A DNA stretch of 64,000 nt from contig JADFZZ010000001.1 of NCBI GenBank assembly GCA_015232315.1, forward strand, positions 272,835 to 336,834, read 5' to 3'. The notes beneath the pieces were generated by a model, which was not told the DNA's origin, ran no database searches, and worked only from the letters and a program-made list of their open reading frames with translations. Made by a program: the position numbers and the translations under genes. Positions 56,356 through 64,000 of this stretch are shown piece by piece (the stretch's first letter is position 1; the number at the start of each line of letters is the position of its first letter). Source of the DNA: SAR324 cluster bacterium. Lineage in GTDB: Bacteria; SAR324; NAC60-12.

Positions 56356-57588
56356 ATGAAAATTCATGAGTTTCAGGCAAAACAGATTTTAGCAAAATAT
56401 GGCGTGACTGTTCCACGCGGTCAATCAGCCCGCACTGTGGATGAAGCCATCGCTGTCGCCAGGGAATTGGAATCCCCCCCAAACATGGTCAAAGCCTCAT
56501 CCAGCGAGTTACTCAATCAATCGAAGGGGGCACCGGTATTCGTGGTTAAAGCTCAGATCCATGCCGGCGGACGTGGAAAAGGCGGAGGCGTCAAGGTTTC
56601 CAAGGGACTGGCGGCCGTTGAAGAAAACGCAAAAAAAATTCTTGGAATGCAACTGGTAACTCACCAAACAGGACCTGAAGGCCAAAAAGTCAAACAGGTA
56701 CTGGTTGAAGAAGGCATGGATATCCGCAAAGAATTGTATTGTTCTGTCCTGGTTGATCGGGGTTCTCAATCCATTGTCATGCTGGCCTCCACGGAAGGTG
56801 GAATGGATATTGAGGAAGTAGCCGAGAAAACTCCGGAAAAAATCCTGAAAATATTCATTGACCCCAATGTCGGCATGCGCCCGTTTCAGGCCATGGAATT
56901 GGCACACGGTCTGAAAATTCATGAATCCAATCCCAAACTGGTACGCCCTGCCGCAAACATGTTCATGGCGCTGTATAAAGCCTTTGTGCAGGAAGACTGC
57001 TCTCTGGTAGAAATCAATCCTCTGGTGTTGACCGGTGATGACCGGGTAATTGCTCTCGATGCAAAAGTAACCTTTGATGACAATGCTTTGTTCCGGCATA
57101 AGGAAATAATGGCCTTGAGAGATCTGGACGAAGAAGACGCTCTTGAAATTGAAGCCAGTGAGTCCGGACTCAATTATATCAAACTCGACGGAAACATCGG
57201 TTGTATGGTCAATGGGGCCGGACTGGCAATGGGCACCATGGATATTATCAAAAGCTATGGTGGAGACCCTGCCAACTTTCTGGATGTTGGCGGAGGCGCC
57301 ACCCAGGAAACTGTTGAGAAAGCCTTCAGACTCATCACCAAAGATCCTAATGTTCGCTGTATTCTGATCAATATTTTTGGTGGAATTGTACGCTGTGACA
57401 TGGTGGCGGCAGGTGTGATCGCGGCAATTAAAAATGTTGGAATCACCATTCCTGTCGTGGTTCGTCTGGAAGGAACCAATGCCAAGGAAGCCCATGATCT
57501 GGTCGCCAATTCAGGAATGGGCGAGAAACTTCGAATGGCTGATGGATTGCGTGATGCCGCTCAAAAAGCTGTGGCTGCCGTAAAATAA
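56356..57588 (+). CDS. sucC: succinyl-CoA synthetase beta subunit
   Basis: 410 residues, slightly longer than E. coli SucC because of a short insert after residue 40 ([19 protein letters not shown]). The ATP-grasp domain begins [56 protein letters not shown] and [13 protein letters not shown] with [13 protein letters not shown] are all conserved. It binds the nucleotide and pairs with SucD, encoded next. AGGAG precedes the ATG. Confidence 0.97.
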   Translation: MKIHEFQAKQILAKYGVTVPRGQSARTVDEAIAVARELESPPNMVKASSSELLNQSKGAPVFVVKAQIHAGGRGKGGGVKVSKGLAAVEENAKKILGMQLVTHQTGPEGQKVKQVLVEEGMDIRKELYCSVLVDRGSQSIVMLASTEGGMDIEEVAEKTPEKILKIFIDPNVGMRPFQAMELAHGLKIHESNPKLVRPAANMFMALYKAFVQEDCSLVEINPLVLTGDDRVIALDAKVTFDDNALFRHKEIMALRDLDEEDALEIEASESGLNYIKLDGNIGCMVNGAGLAMGTMDIIKSYGGDPANFLDVGGGATQETVEKAFRLITKDPNVRCILINIFGGIVRCDMVAAGVIAAIKNVGITIPVVVRLEGTNAKEAHDLVANSGMGEKLRMADGLRDAAQKAVAAVK

Positions 57589-57621
57589 TTGATTCTCTAC
57601 ATTTTTTACAAAAGGAACATT

Positions 57622-58491
57622 ATGTCAGTTTTAGTTAACAACAACACCAAACTTCTTGTTCAGGGCATCACCGGCTCACAAGGCGCATTGCACGCCCGTG
57701 GATGCAAAAATTATGGAACCAATGTCGTTGGCGGAGTCACACCAGGTAAAGGCGGACAGGATTTTGAGGGGATCCCCATTTTCAATACTGTGAAGGAAGC
57801 CGTCGACGCAACAGGCGCAAATGCCACCATGATCTTTGTACCACCACCATTTGCTGCGGATGCCATCATGGAAGCCGCGGATGCCGGAATTCCACTGATC
57901 ATTGCCATCACAGAAGGCATTCCGGTACTGGATATGATTCCAGCGGTTCGCTATGTCAAATCCAGAAAAGCCCGTCTGATCGGCCCCAACTGTCCTGGCA
58001 TCATTACACCCGGACAATGCAAGATCGGCATTATGCCCGGACACATCCATCAGGCCGGTAAAGTCGGTGTCGTCTCACGTTCCGGAACACTGACCTATGA
58101 AGCTGTTGGTCAATTAACCCGTGCGGGACTTGGACAAAGCACCTGTATCGGAATCGGCGGAGATCCCGTCAACGGGACCAATTTCATCGACTGTCTGGAA
58201 ATGTTTCAGAATGATCCTCAAACAGAAGGGATTGTCATGATTGGTGAAATTGGTGGTGATGCCGAAGAACAGGCCGCGGCCTATGCCAAAAAGCATGTGA
58301 CCAAGCCGATTGTCAGTTTCATTGCTGGTCAAACCGCTCCTCCCGGAAGAAGGATGGGGCATGCCGGTGCCATCATCGCGGGTGGTAAGGGCACTGCCAG
58401 TGAAAAAATGAAAGCCCTGAAAGAAGCAGGGATTCATGTGGTCGCAACCCCCGCGGAACTGGGTGAGGCCATGAAAAAGCTCCTTGGTTAG
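57622..58491 (+). CDS. sucD: succinyl-CoA synthetase alpha subunit
   Basis: 289 residues from the ATG at 57622 with AAAGGAAC upstream; an earlier in-frame start lacks a site. The CoA-binding domain shows [16 protein letters not shown] and GVTPGKGG; the phosphohistidine loop is [14 protein letters not shown]. With SucC it converts succinyl-CoA to succinate with substrate-level phosphorylation. Confidence 0.97.
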   Translation: MSVLVNNNTKLLVQGITGSQGALHARGCKNYGTNVVGGVTPGKGGQDFEGIPIFNTVKEAVDATGANATMIFVPPPFAADAIMEAADAGIPLIIAITEGIPVLDMIPAVRYVKSRKARLIGPNCPGIITPGQCKIGIMPGHIHQAGKVGVVSRSGTLTYEAVGQLTRAGLGQSTCIGIGGDPVNGTNFIDCLEMFQNDPQTEGIVMIGEIGGDAEEQAAAYAKKHVTKPIVSFIAGQTAPPGRRMGHAGAIIAGGKGTASEKMKALKEAGIHVVATPAELGEAMKKLLG

Positions 58492-58522
58492 GATTCCTTC
58501 CTGAATTTGCAGTCCTCTTTCT

Positions 58523-58549
58523 CGTACCCAATGTTCTTCGTTGGGTACG
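58523..58549 (+). terminator. hairpin after sucD
   Basis: CGTACCCAA (58523-58531) pairs perfectly with TTGGGTACG (58541-58549) across a nine-base loop, 31 bases after the sucD stop. Only TCTTTCT follows, so it is a probable but imperfect terminator. Confidence 0.55.
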
Positions 58550-58602
58550 TCTTTCTGAAGTAATTTTCGGTTCCATTCCCCTGTGTGCAAAAAATGGTAG
58601 TT

Positions 58603-59127
58603 ATGAAGCAGATCAAACCCTATTCAGGGAGTAGAGATCCACGATTCGTAACAATTCGCCGTGGTGGTACACTTAAAGACTGTGACCACTATTTACTTGC
58701 AAAATGGGCCGCTGATTGTGCTGAGCATGTTCTAAAGTATTTTATTTCTCAGCATCCTGATGATGATAGACCACGTTTCGCCATCGAACAAACTCGTGCT
58801 TGGGCGTGTGGTGAGATTACAATGACTAAAGCACGCGAAGCAGCTTATGCGGCTCATGATGCCGCAAGAACAGCTACTGGTCCAGCGCGTGAGGCTGCTC
58901 GTGCAGCAGGTCATGCTGTGGCAACCGCACATATGGCAGATCATGAACTTGGTGCCGCCGCTTATGCAATTAGAGCCGTTCAAGCGGCTTCACCAGAAGA
59001 ATTACGTGACAAAGTCGGAAAAGATGAATGGCAATGGCAACTTGAAAGACTTCCTGACGCTATCCGAGATCTTGTAATATCAGATCAAGCTAATCGCAAT
59101 AAAAAATTATGGTCCATTTTTCAATGA
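58603..59127 (+). CDS. putative immunity protein (Imm-5-like)
   Basis: About 174 residues; ATGs at 58594 and 58603 and a GTG at 58585 are possible starts, none with a strong ribosome-binding site. The sequence DPRFVTIRRGGTLKDCDHYL, HPDDDRPRFAIEQTRAW and an Ala-rich helical region (REAARAAGHAVATAHMADHE) match a widespread family annotated as putative immunity proteins. Such proteins are thought to neutralise a cognate toxin, but no toxin gene is next to it. Alone between the sucCD hairpin and a convergent envelope gene, it is likely a transferred cassette. Confidence 0.7.
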   Translation: MKQIKPYSGSRDPRFVTIRRGGTLKDCDHYLLAKWAADCAEHVLKYFISQHPDDDRPRFAIEQTRAWACGEITMTKAREAAYAAHDAARTATGPAREAARAAGHAVATAHMADHELGAAAYAIRAVQAASPEELRDKVGKDEWQWQLERLPDAIRDLVISDQANRNKKLWSIFQ

Positions 59128-59268
59128 TTTAAATAAAACATAGGGTAAGCTAGGTTGTTTAATAACGCCTTCTCAATGTTATGTGTACTCCATTCAACCG
59201 CTGACCTCTGCGCAAAAAACTGACCATACTTCCAACTATTTCACTGAAACGCACAACACAAGCCCCTG

Positions 59269-61110
59269 CTAAAAATAATATCCCAGTTGAAGTTCTTGGA
59301 ATGATTTCTGGAATACCTCACGTTGGTATCGGGAAATAAAATGGTGTTGTAAACGCAATTCCCAGTTTCTGTTCCATGACACGGATTGCCCCAGAAAAGA
59401 GTTCAGGTAAAAATCTGTCGGATCGTTATTCCAGGCATCATGACGAATCGTCTGTTTCCATTGAATTTTGTAATTTTCCCAAGGATTTCCGACAATCCCC
59501 CATTCCACAAACGGCCCGAGTCTCTGTGATTTTTCAAAAAAATGTGAAAACTCGCCAAATCCGCCCATGATCAAATAAATAATTCCTTTCGACGTTCCCG
59601 GATTCAGACTTCCCCCCATTCCAAGATCCATATCGTATTTGTAACATTGCTCGCATTCCAGATTATCAACAGGCTGGTAATTCACCCCCAGTTTCCATGA
59701 AAGGTTGGGGTCCCATGAAGTGTAGGGTTCGAGTGACATGATGTTGACCAGTCCAATATGTGAAATCTTCACATCCTCGGAATCAGCATGATAATCCACT
59801 GCCAGTTCCAGAAAATCGATCTGTGAAAACGGATCAAAACCCACATCCTTCGCCAGAAGATCATGGAGTCCGGATTTTAAACCCAGACGCAATATCGGAG
59901 TGTCCTGGATGGTTGAGGTTCCAAGAAAAACTCTGGTGACATCATGTCCAAACTCAGGACCATTTTGCTGGTAATCCACTTGTTCTACAACCGATCTTTG
60001 CGGTATTTGCGCCCTGTTGCGCAGAATTTTTTCCAGCAGATGGGTATTGGCTTCTGTCAGTTTCCCACCGGCCTCCCTTTTCCTGAAATCCCAATAGGCA
60101 ATCAAGGCATCCAGGATCTTTACATCATGGATCTCCTGTGGTGCCATGGTGCCATTGTTGACATCCTGAAAGACGGCATAGTCACTGGAATCCAGTTTTT
60201 GAAGTTTGGTGGAAAATTGTTTTTTCAGGGATGGTCGGTAACGAATGGCTTCAATCGCACCGGGAATCTGCGTGACCCGCCTGATAGAATCTGCCGGCAG
60301 ATAATACCAGCGATTGACCTGAGATAAATCCCAGTCGGAATCTCCCAGTTCCAACACCTTGTTGATGATGGTCGAACAGTTTTCTGTCAGAAAATAATAA
60401 TCAAAATAAGTGGTGGAATAGAGTTCCCAAAGATGGTTGATAATCCTCTCAACCGCTTCGGGTTGTAGCTTCAATTCATATTCATAAAGGTCCCTGCTTT
60501 CGGAATTGTTATATTCATTGACCTTCATGTAATACGGCGAAAAGCTGAAAAGTCCCTTGTAGCCTCCCAGCAACCCTCTGAACGCATAAAGCACTCCTCC
60601 GGTTTCACCCTCCGTGTGTGCAGCATAACTTGCGGAGTAATCCAGAAGTTCGTTGCGTCCATTCCATTTGAAGCGAAGAAACGTATGTCCGAAAATGGAG
60701 GCGGGATTGTTGGGATAGGAAGACGAATAAATCAACACGATGGATTGGGCACCGATGCCTGATTTCCATTCGTCGAAATCAGAACATGCCACCTCATGAG
60801 ACGGCACCAACCCGGCTGTTTTTAAAAAACGGAATCTTTCAGGGAAGGCGCATGGAAGGGGTTGGTTGAAATAACCGGCCCGAGCCTGGGTATTTTGGAA
60901 TCCGGCAATGGTTGCGTCCAGTTCTTTTTCAGGATCACTTTTTCCTTCCGGATGTAAAAAGAAGAGAGGACCATCAACCCTGCTGGAGTAATGGCCCTTC
61001 CAGTTTTTTTCATAATGCAGGAGTTTCAGCCAGTACTGATCCAGCCCTTTGGTTTTCAATTGCTGGAACCATGAAGAGGCTTCCAGGGAATGTGCAAAAA
61101 AAAACAGCAA
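59269..61110 (-). CDS. DUF4105 envelope protein, start disrupted by a T9 run
   Basis: 613 residues from a TTG at 61110. The N-terminal 330 residues match DUF4105, a papain-like-fold domain with a His in PASIFGHTFLRF and a Cys in YFLTENCSTIIN; the C-terminal part is beta-rich, ending QLGYYF like an outer-membrane barrel. The annotated start gives a stub signal peptide without basic residues. In another frame, ATG at 61133 starts Met-Arg-Thr-Ala-Phe-Ile-Ser-Leu, a better signal peptide, and would join this frame if the nine-T run (61096-61104) had ten T. It follows the DUF3015 gene closely; these two families are often paired. Confidence 0.75.
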   Translation of the reverse strand: MLFFFAHSLEASSWFQQLKTKGLDQYWLKLLHYEKNWKGHYSSRVDGPLFFLHPEGKSDPEKELDATIAGFQNTQARAGYFNQPLPCAFPERFRFLKTAGLVPSHEVACSDFDEWKSGIGAQSIVLIYSSSYPNNPASIFGHTFLRFKWNGRNELLDYSASYAAHTEGETGGVLYAFRGLLGGYKGLFSFSPYYMKVNEYNNSESRDLYEYELKLQPEAVERIINHLWELYSTTYFDYYFLTENCSTIINKVLELGDSDWDLSQVNRWYYLPADSIRRVTQIPGAIEAIRYRPSLKKQFSTKLQKLDSSDYAVFQDVNNGTMAPQEIHDVKILDALIAYWDFRKREAGGKLTEANTHLLEKILRNRAQIPQRSVVEQVDYQQNGPEFGHDVTRVFLGTSTIQDTPILRLGLKSGLHDLLAKDVGFDPFSQIDFLELAVDYHADSEDVKISHIGLVNIMSLEPYTSWDPNLSWKLGVNYQPVDNLECEQCYKYDMDLGMGGSLNPGTSKGIIYLIMGGFGEFSHFFEKSQRLGPFVEWGIVGNPWENYKIQWKQTIRHDAWNNDPTDFYLNSFLGQSVSWNRNWELRLQHHFISRYQREVFQKSFQELQLGYYF

Positions 61111-61138
61111 AGACTGATAAAAGCAGTTCTCATCAGGC

Positions 61139-61624
61139 TCAGATCACCCGGCAACTGCCAGAAAGCGCATCGTTGTTCCTGATCTGCTGAAGGACATTCT
61201 GGTACATTTCAACAGGAGTGATCTGCTCAGAAGAATAGATTTTTTCATAATTCTTCTGCATCACCGTTCCAAACATCTCTGTGACGTCACCACATCCCAG
61301 CACTTGGGCAAAGCCAAAAAGAAACTCCCCGTTTCCCTGCGGTATTTCCATCTTCAGGTTGGAAAAATTGGCTTCAGCATAGTGAATCCCCCGGGCATCC
61401 TGCCTGACAATGGAATGCTTGTCACAACCCGAGGTTCCTGAGGTCATGGAAAACGTCGGTGAAAAGGTCGCATTGGTCGTACCTCGAGTAGACGTTCCCA
61501 GAAAAGATTTTTCTTCAGTCACGTCCCAACCCATACCACAGCCGTCACTGCCATCACGTGCAAACAAAGGAACGGCAACAGACATGCAGACCATTAAAAG
61601 GAATGTGGATATTATTAGTTTCAT
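61139..61624 (-). CDS. DUF3015 secreted protein
   Basis: 161 residues with a signal peptide cleaved near PLFARDG. The mature protein has the DUF3015 pattern: GCGMGWDV near the start, a Ser/Thr/Gly-rich region with TSGTSGC, and a final Cys near the C-terminus (SGSCRVI), suggesting disulphides. AGGAGG is well placed. It is directly upstream of a DUF4105 gene, the usual partner; function unknown, presumably periplasmic. Confidence 0.82.
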   Translation of the reverse strand: MKLIISTFLLMVCMSVAVPLFARDGSDGCGMGWDVTEEKSFLGTSTRGTTNATFSPTFSMTSGTSGCDKHSIVRQDARGIHYAEANFSNLKMEIPQGNGEFLFGFAQVLGCGDVTEMFGTVMQKNYEKIYSSEQITPVEMYQNVLQQIRNNDALSGSCRVI

Positions 61625-61776
61625 AAGCCTCCTGGAAAAGAATGAAGAAGTAGCGGATCACTTTTTTGGGAATGCAATTAAAATGCTAACAATCGGAGAC
61701 AATTCAAAGAATTTTCTGCAATTTTGTTATTTTTTGAAATGGATTTCAATATTTTATGTTTCTGAATAAAAGAACT

Positions 61777-64000
61777 CTATGCGATTGCCAACTTTGCAGC
61801 ATCATGCCAGAGATAAGATGGAAGCGTATGTTCAAGTCGCCATATAATGTTCATCGGCTGAGAACCTGAATAGGACTCCAGAAAAGCTTGTCCAAGATTG
61901 ACAAATCCCATTGCCCGCCCATATTCATTGTAGCTTGCCTCACGTACAAACAGAATAATTCGTTTTCCTGTCTGCATCTGTTGAATATAGGACAAGCCCT
62001 TCCCCCTGTCTGGTCTAGCTGAATTTTGGCTTTGCCAATGAAAGAGATGCTCGCTAAGGGCGTAATCATGGTAAAGAGTTGTCGGGGAAAACTTTTTTTC
62101 AGATTTTTGGAGTGTTACAAAAAGTATTTCCAGATTACGATTTTTGATTTCCAAAACCCCTTCTCGACTGTTTGATTTTTTATCAAAGCGATGTTCTCCA
62201 AGTGATGACAAGATTTGATCTCGGCTATATCGAGCATGTACTTGAAGAGCGTTCGGATATCCAAGATTCATAGGATATTCGGCAAAATCCAGAGAATCTA
62301 GTATTAAGCTTACAATTTGATGAAGTTCATCAACCAGAATGGGATCTTTACCCAATTCAAACAGGCTCTCTTGTAAAGATGAAAAGCCCAGTTTGAGTCC
62401 ATTTTCTTGCCAGAAATCATAATGGAACATCAAAGCCATTTGATTCTCAATCTCATTTTCTGTGTTCCATTGGAATTTATTTGAAACCAAAGCGGTTACA
62501 AACCGGAGATATGATCGGGAAGTACTCTGTAATAGTCGATTAGCAATTCCCTTATATACTGATTTTTCCACTTTAGGATTCAGTTCCTTTTGTAACACAC
62601 CAGCCTTCACACAAAGACGACTCCAGCCTCCACCTACTTCAATCTTTGTTTTATAAATATCTTCCAGTGTGACGGATGGATTGATTTTCAAAAAGTTTTT
62701 GAGCGTCAAGGGAAGATGAGTATGTTCCCGATAAGAACGAATCCAATCTATAAGTTTTTTTTGATTCACAATGGCATTTTTGATGTTATTTAAGATCACT
62801 TCACGTGCTTTTTTTTGAAGAACAATACTGCATCCAAGTGGGAGGTGAGGAAAATTCTGTTCAATTTCAGAGACAATAGAGCCCTGTGATTTTCCAATGA
62901 TAGCTCTAAATTTTTGATGAAAATCATACTCTGATCTTGCATTTCCCACAAAATCAAGCACGGTTAGACATTCCTTTCCTTCTGCTAAACGTAATCCTCT
63001 GCCTAATTGTTGTAAAAAAATGGTTAGACTTTCTGTGGGACGAAGAAATAGAAGCGTGTCAATTTCAGGAATATCTACCCCTTCATTAAAAATATCTACG
63101 ACGCATAGAATATTTATTTTTCCCTGAACCAAATCATTTCGGAGTTGTACCCGTTCTTGCGTGTTTTTACTTGTCAATACAGCAACTTTCATCCCATTGA
63201 GCATAAATTTTTCAGCCATATATTGGGCATGATCCTGGCTCACACAAAAAGCAAGGGCTTTGATTGAGTGAATATCGCCAAGAATAGTCTGCATATTTCG
63301 CAATATATGCAGACATCGAAAATCATTAGATGTGTAGATTCTTGTTAGTTCTGAAGGATTATAATGCCCTCGATCCCAACTTACCCTTGATAAATCAACA
63401 TCATCATCGATTCCGAAATATTGAAAAGGACACAAAAATCGCCGATTAATGGCATCTGGTAATCGAAGTTCTGCTGCTATGTGTCCACAAAAATCATCTA
63501 GAATATCGATGCCATCGTGTCTTTCAGGAGTAGCGGTCAGACCTAATAGAATTCTGGGATGAAAATTTGAAAGAATCGGCCGATAGCTTTCTGCTGCAAT
63601 ATGATGAACTTCATCAATAATGATAAAGTCATAATAATCTACTGATAGATCCAATGTTGGCAGTTGATTATAGAGTGTTTGAACTGAAACAAATAGAGAA
63701 TCATAACGTTCGGGTTTATTTCCCCCTACCCACAAATTTCCAAATCTTGACTGATGAAGAATCCCCCGAAACATTGACAAAGCCTGTTTTAATATTTCTT
63801 CACGATGAGCTACAAACAGCAATCTTGCGTGAGGCTTTTTTCTGTAAAAACGTTGAAAGTCGAAAGCAGAAATCACTGTTTTGCCAGTACCCGTTGCGGC
63901 AACAATCAGATTTTTCCAACGATTATGAATCTCTCGTTCCACGGCCAAACGTTCCAGGATTTCCTTTTGGTAGGGCAAAGGTTGGATATCAAAATAAAAT
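61777..64000 (-). CDS. DEAD/DEAH superfamily II helicase with DUF3427 (5' end outside window)
   Basis: At least 740 residues; the frame stays open to the right edge, so the true start lies beyond 64000 and an N-terminal domain (often PLD-type nuclease in this family) may be missing. Seen: PYQKEILERL (Q-motif-like), Walker A ATGTGKT, DEVHH box, GLTATPERHDG, then helicase C with NEGVDIPEID and QQLGRGLR. The C-terminal DUF3427 domain includes REGVLEI, FSPTTLYHDYALSEHLFHWQ and PMNIIWRLEHTLP. The gene is more AT-rich than most of the window. Members are found in defence islands and mobile regions; a nucleic-acid translocase role is certain only at family level. Confidence 0.9.
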   Translation of the reverse strand, partial: FYFDIQPLPYQKEILERLAVEREIHNRWKNLIVAATGTGKTVISAFDFQRFYRKKPHARLLFVAHREEILKQALSMFRGILHQSRFGNLWVGGNKPERYDSLFVSVQTLYNQLPTLDLSVDYYDFIIIDEVHHIAAESYRPILSNFHPRILLGLTATPERHDGIDILDDFCGHIAAELRLPDAINRRFLCPFQYFGIDDDVDLSRVSWDRGHYNPSELTRIYTSNDFRCLHILRNMQTILGDIHSIKALAFCVSQDHAQYMAEKFMLNGMKVAVLTSKNTQERVQLRNDLVQGKINILCVVDIFNEGVDIPEIDTLLFLRPTESLTIFLQQLGRGLRLAEGKECLTVLDFVGNARSEYDFHQKFRAIIGKSQGSIVSEIEQNFPHLPLGCSIVLQKKAREVILNNIKNAIVNQKKLIDWIRSYREHTHLPLTLKNFLKINPSVTLEDIYKTKIEVGGGWSRLCVKAGVLQKELNPKVEKSVYKGIANRLLQSTSRSYLRFVTALVSNKFQWNTENEIENQMALMFHYDFWQENGLKLGFSSLQESLFELGKDPILVDELHQIVSLILDSLDFAEYPMNLGYPNALQVHARYSRDQILSSLGEHRFDKKSNSREGVLEIKNRNLEILFVTLQKSEKKFSPTTLYHDYALSEHLFHWQSQNSARPDRGKGLSYIQQMQTGKRIILFVREASYNEYGRAMGFVNLGQAFLESYSGSQPMNIIWRLEHTLPSYLWHDAAKLAIA

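Noticed and set aside
56509-57495. 328-codon antisense frame opposite sucC
   Set aside because: Fully inside a clear sucC gene; its translation shows no family features. Similar antisense frames opposite fliM, efp and the cyclase-like gene were rejected for the same reason.

Overview
The window is a gene-dense chromosomal segment of moderate-to-low GC from a Gram-negative, didermic bacterium. The support for this is a lipid A-type acyltransferase, lipoproteins and outer-membrane-type proteins, a secretin with a type IV pilus/MSHA assembly cluster, and a flagellar switch protein (FliM). Some genes look gammaproteobacterial in distribution (class I adenylate cyclase-like protein, EF-P with its EpmA lysyl-transferase), while others (long-form PurM, bactofilin, the MSHA-like cluster) are common in deltaproteobacteria-like lineages. 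A lineage such as SAR324 or a deltaproteobacterial relative is a guess from this mix; no rRNA is present to test it. There is no prophage, insertion sequence or CRISPR array.

Layout. 0-5.7 kb: a DUF3187 outer-membrane-type protein and a PKD-like lipoprotein transcribed divergently with abutting starts, then a 1292-residue class I adenylate cyclase-like protein. 5.8-12.6 kb (+): efp-epmA, argF, gltA, sthA, fliM. 12.6-16.9 kb (-): panB, an RNase II-family exonuclease, a secreted protein and a DUF2007-like membrane protein. 17.2 kb: tRNA-Lys(UUU) with a recognisable promoter. 17.4-25.4 kb (-): an MSHA/type IV pilus assembly operon (ATPase with apparent MshEN c-di-GMP-binding motifs, PilC/GspF, a PilM-PilN fusion, PilO-like, PilP-like, secretin, lipoprotein) with no pilin gene. 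25.6-30.9 kb: thiamine pyrophosphokinase and an RsmI-like methyltransferase whose start codons overlap, a thioesterase, then a (-) group of M23 peptidase-bactofilin-purM-FtsB-like. 31-37 kb: an unknown 715-residue protein coupled to an acyltransferase, a CLC antiporter of probable fluoride type, a cluster of palindromes, and enolase.

37.2-46.9 kb holds the most unusual object in the window: two very large divergently transcribed paralogous proteins (about 1795 and 1312 residues) built from a leucine/isoleucine/asparagine-rich repeat. The first carries six tandem super-units of about 160 residues behind two N-terminal membrane segments. The second is a lipoprotein with two clear super-units, degenerate flanking repeats and an inserted lectin-like beta domain. 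Both end in the same C-terminal domain. I recognise no family for the repeat. The pair looks like an inner-membrane-anchored plus outer-membrane-anchored envelope system.

47-64 kb: a DUF4143 ATPase, two small membrane-anchored proteins of unknown role, HIT protein, an unknown protein, Tex and MoxR (-), then the TCA genes mdh-sucC-sucD (+; gltA is elsewhere in the window), an orphan immunity-like protein, a DUF4105/DUF3015 envelope pair whose DUF4105 signal peptide is interrupted by a nine-T run, and a DUF3427 helicase cut off by the right edge.
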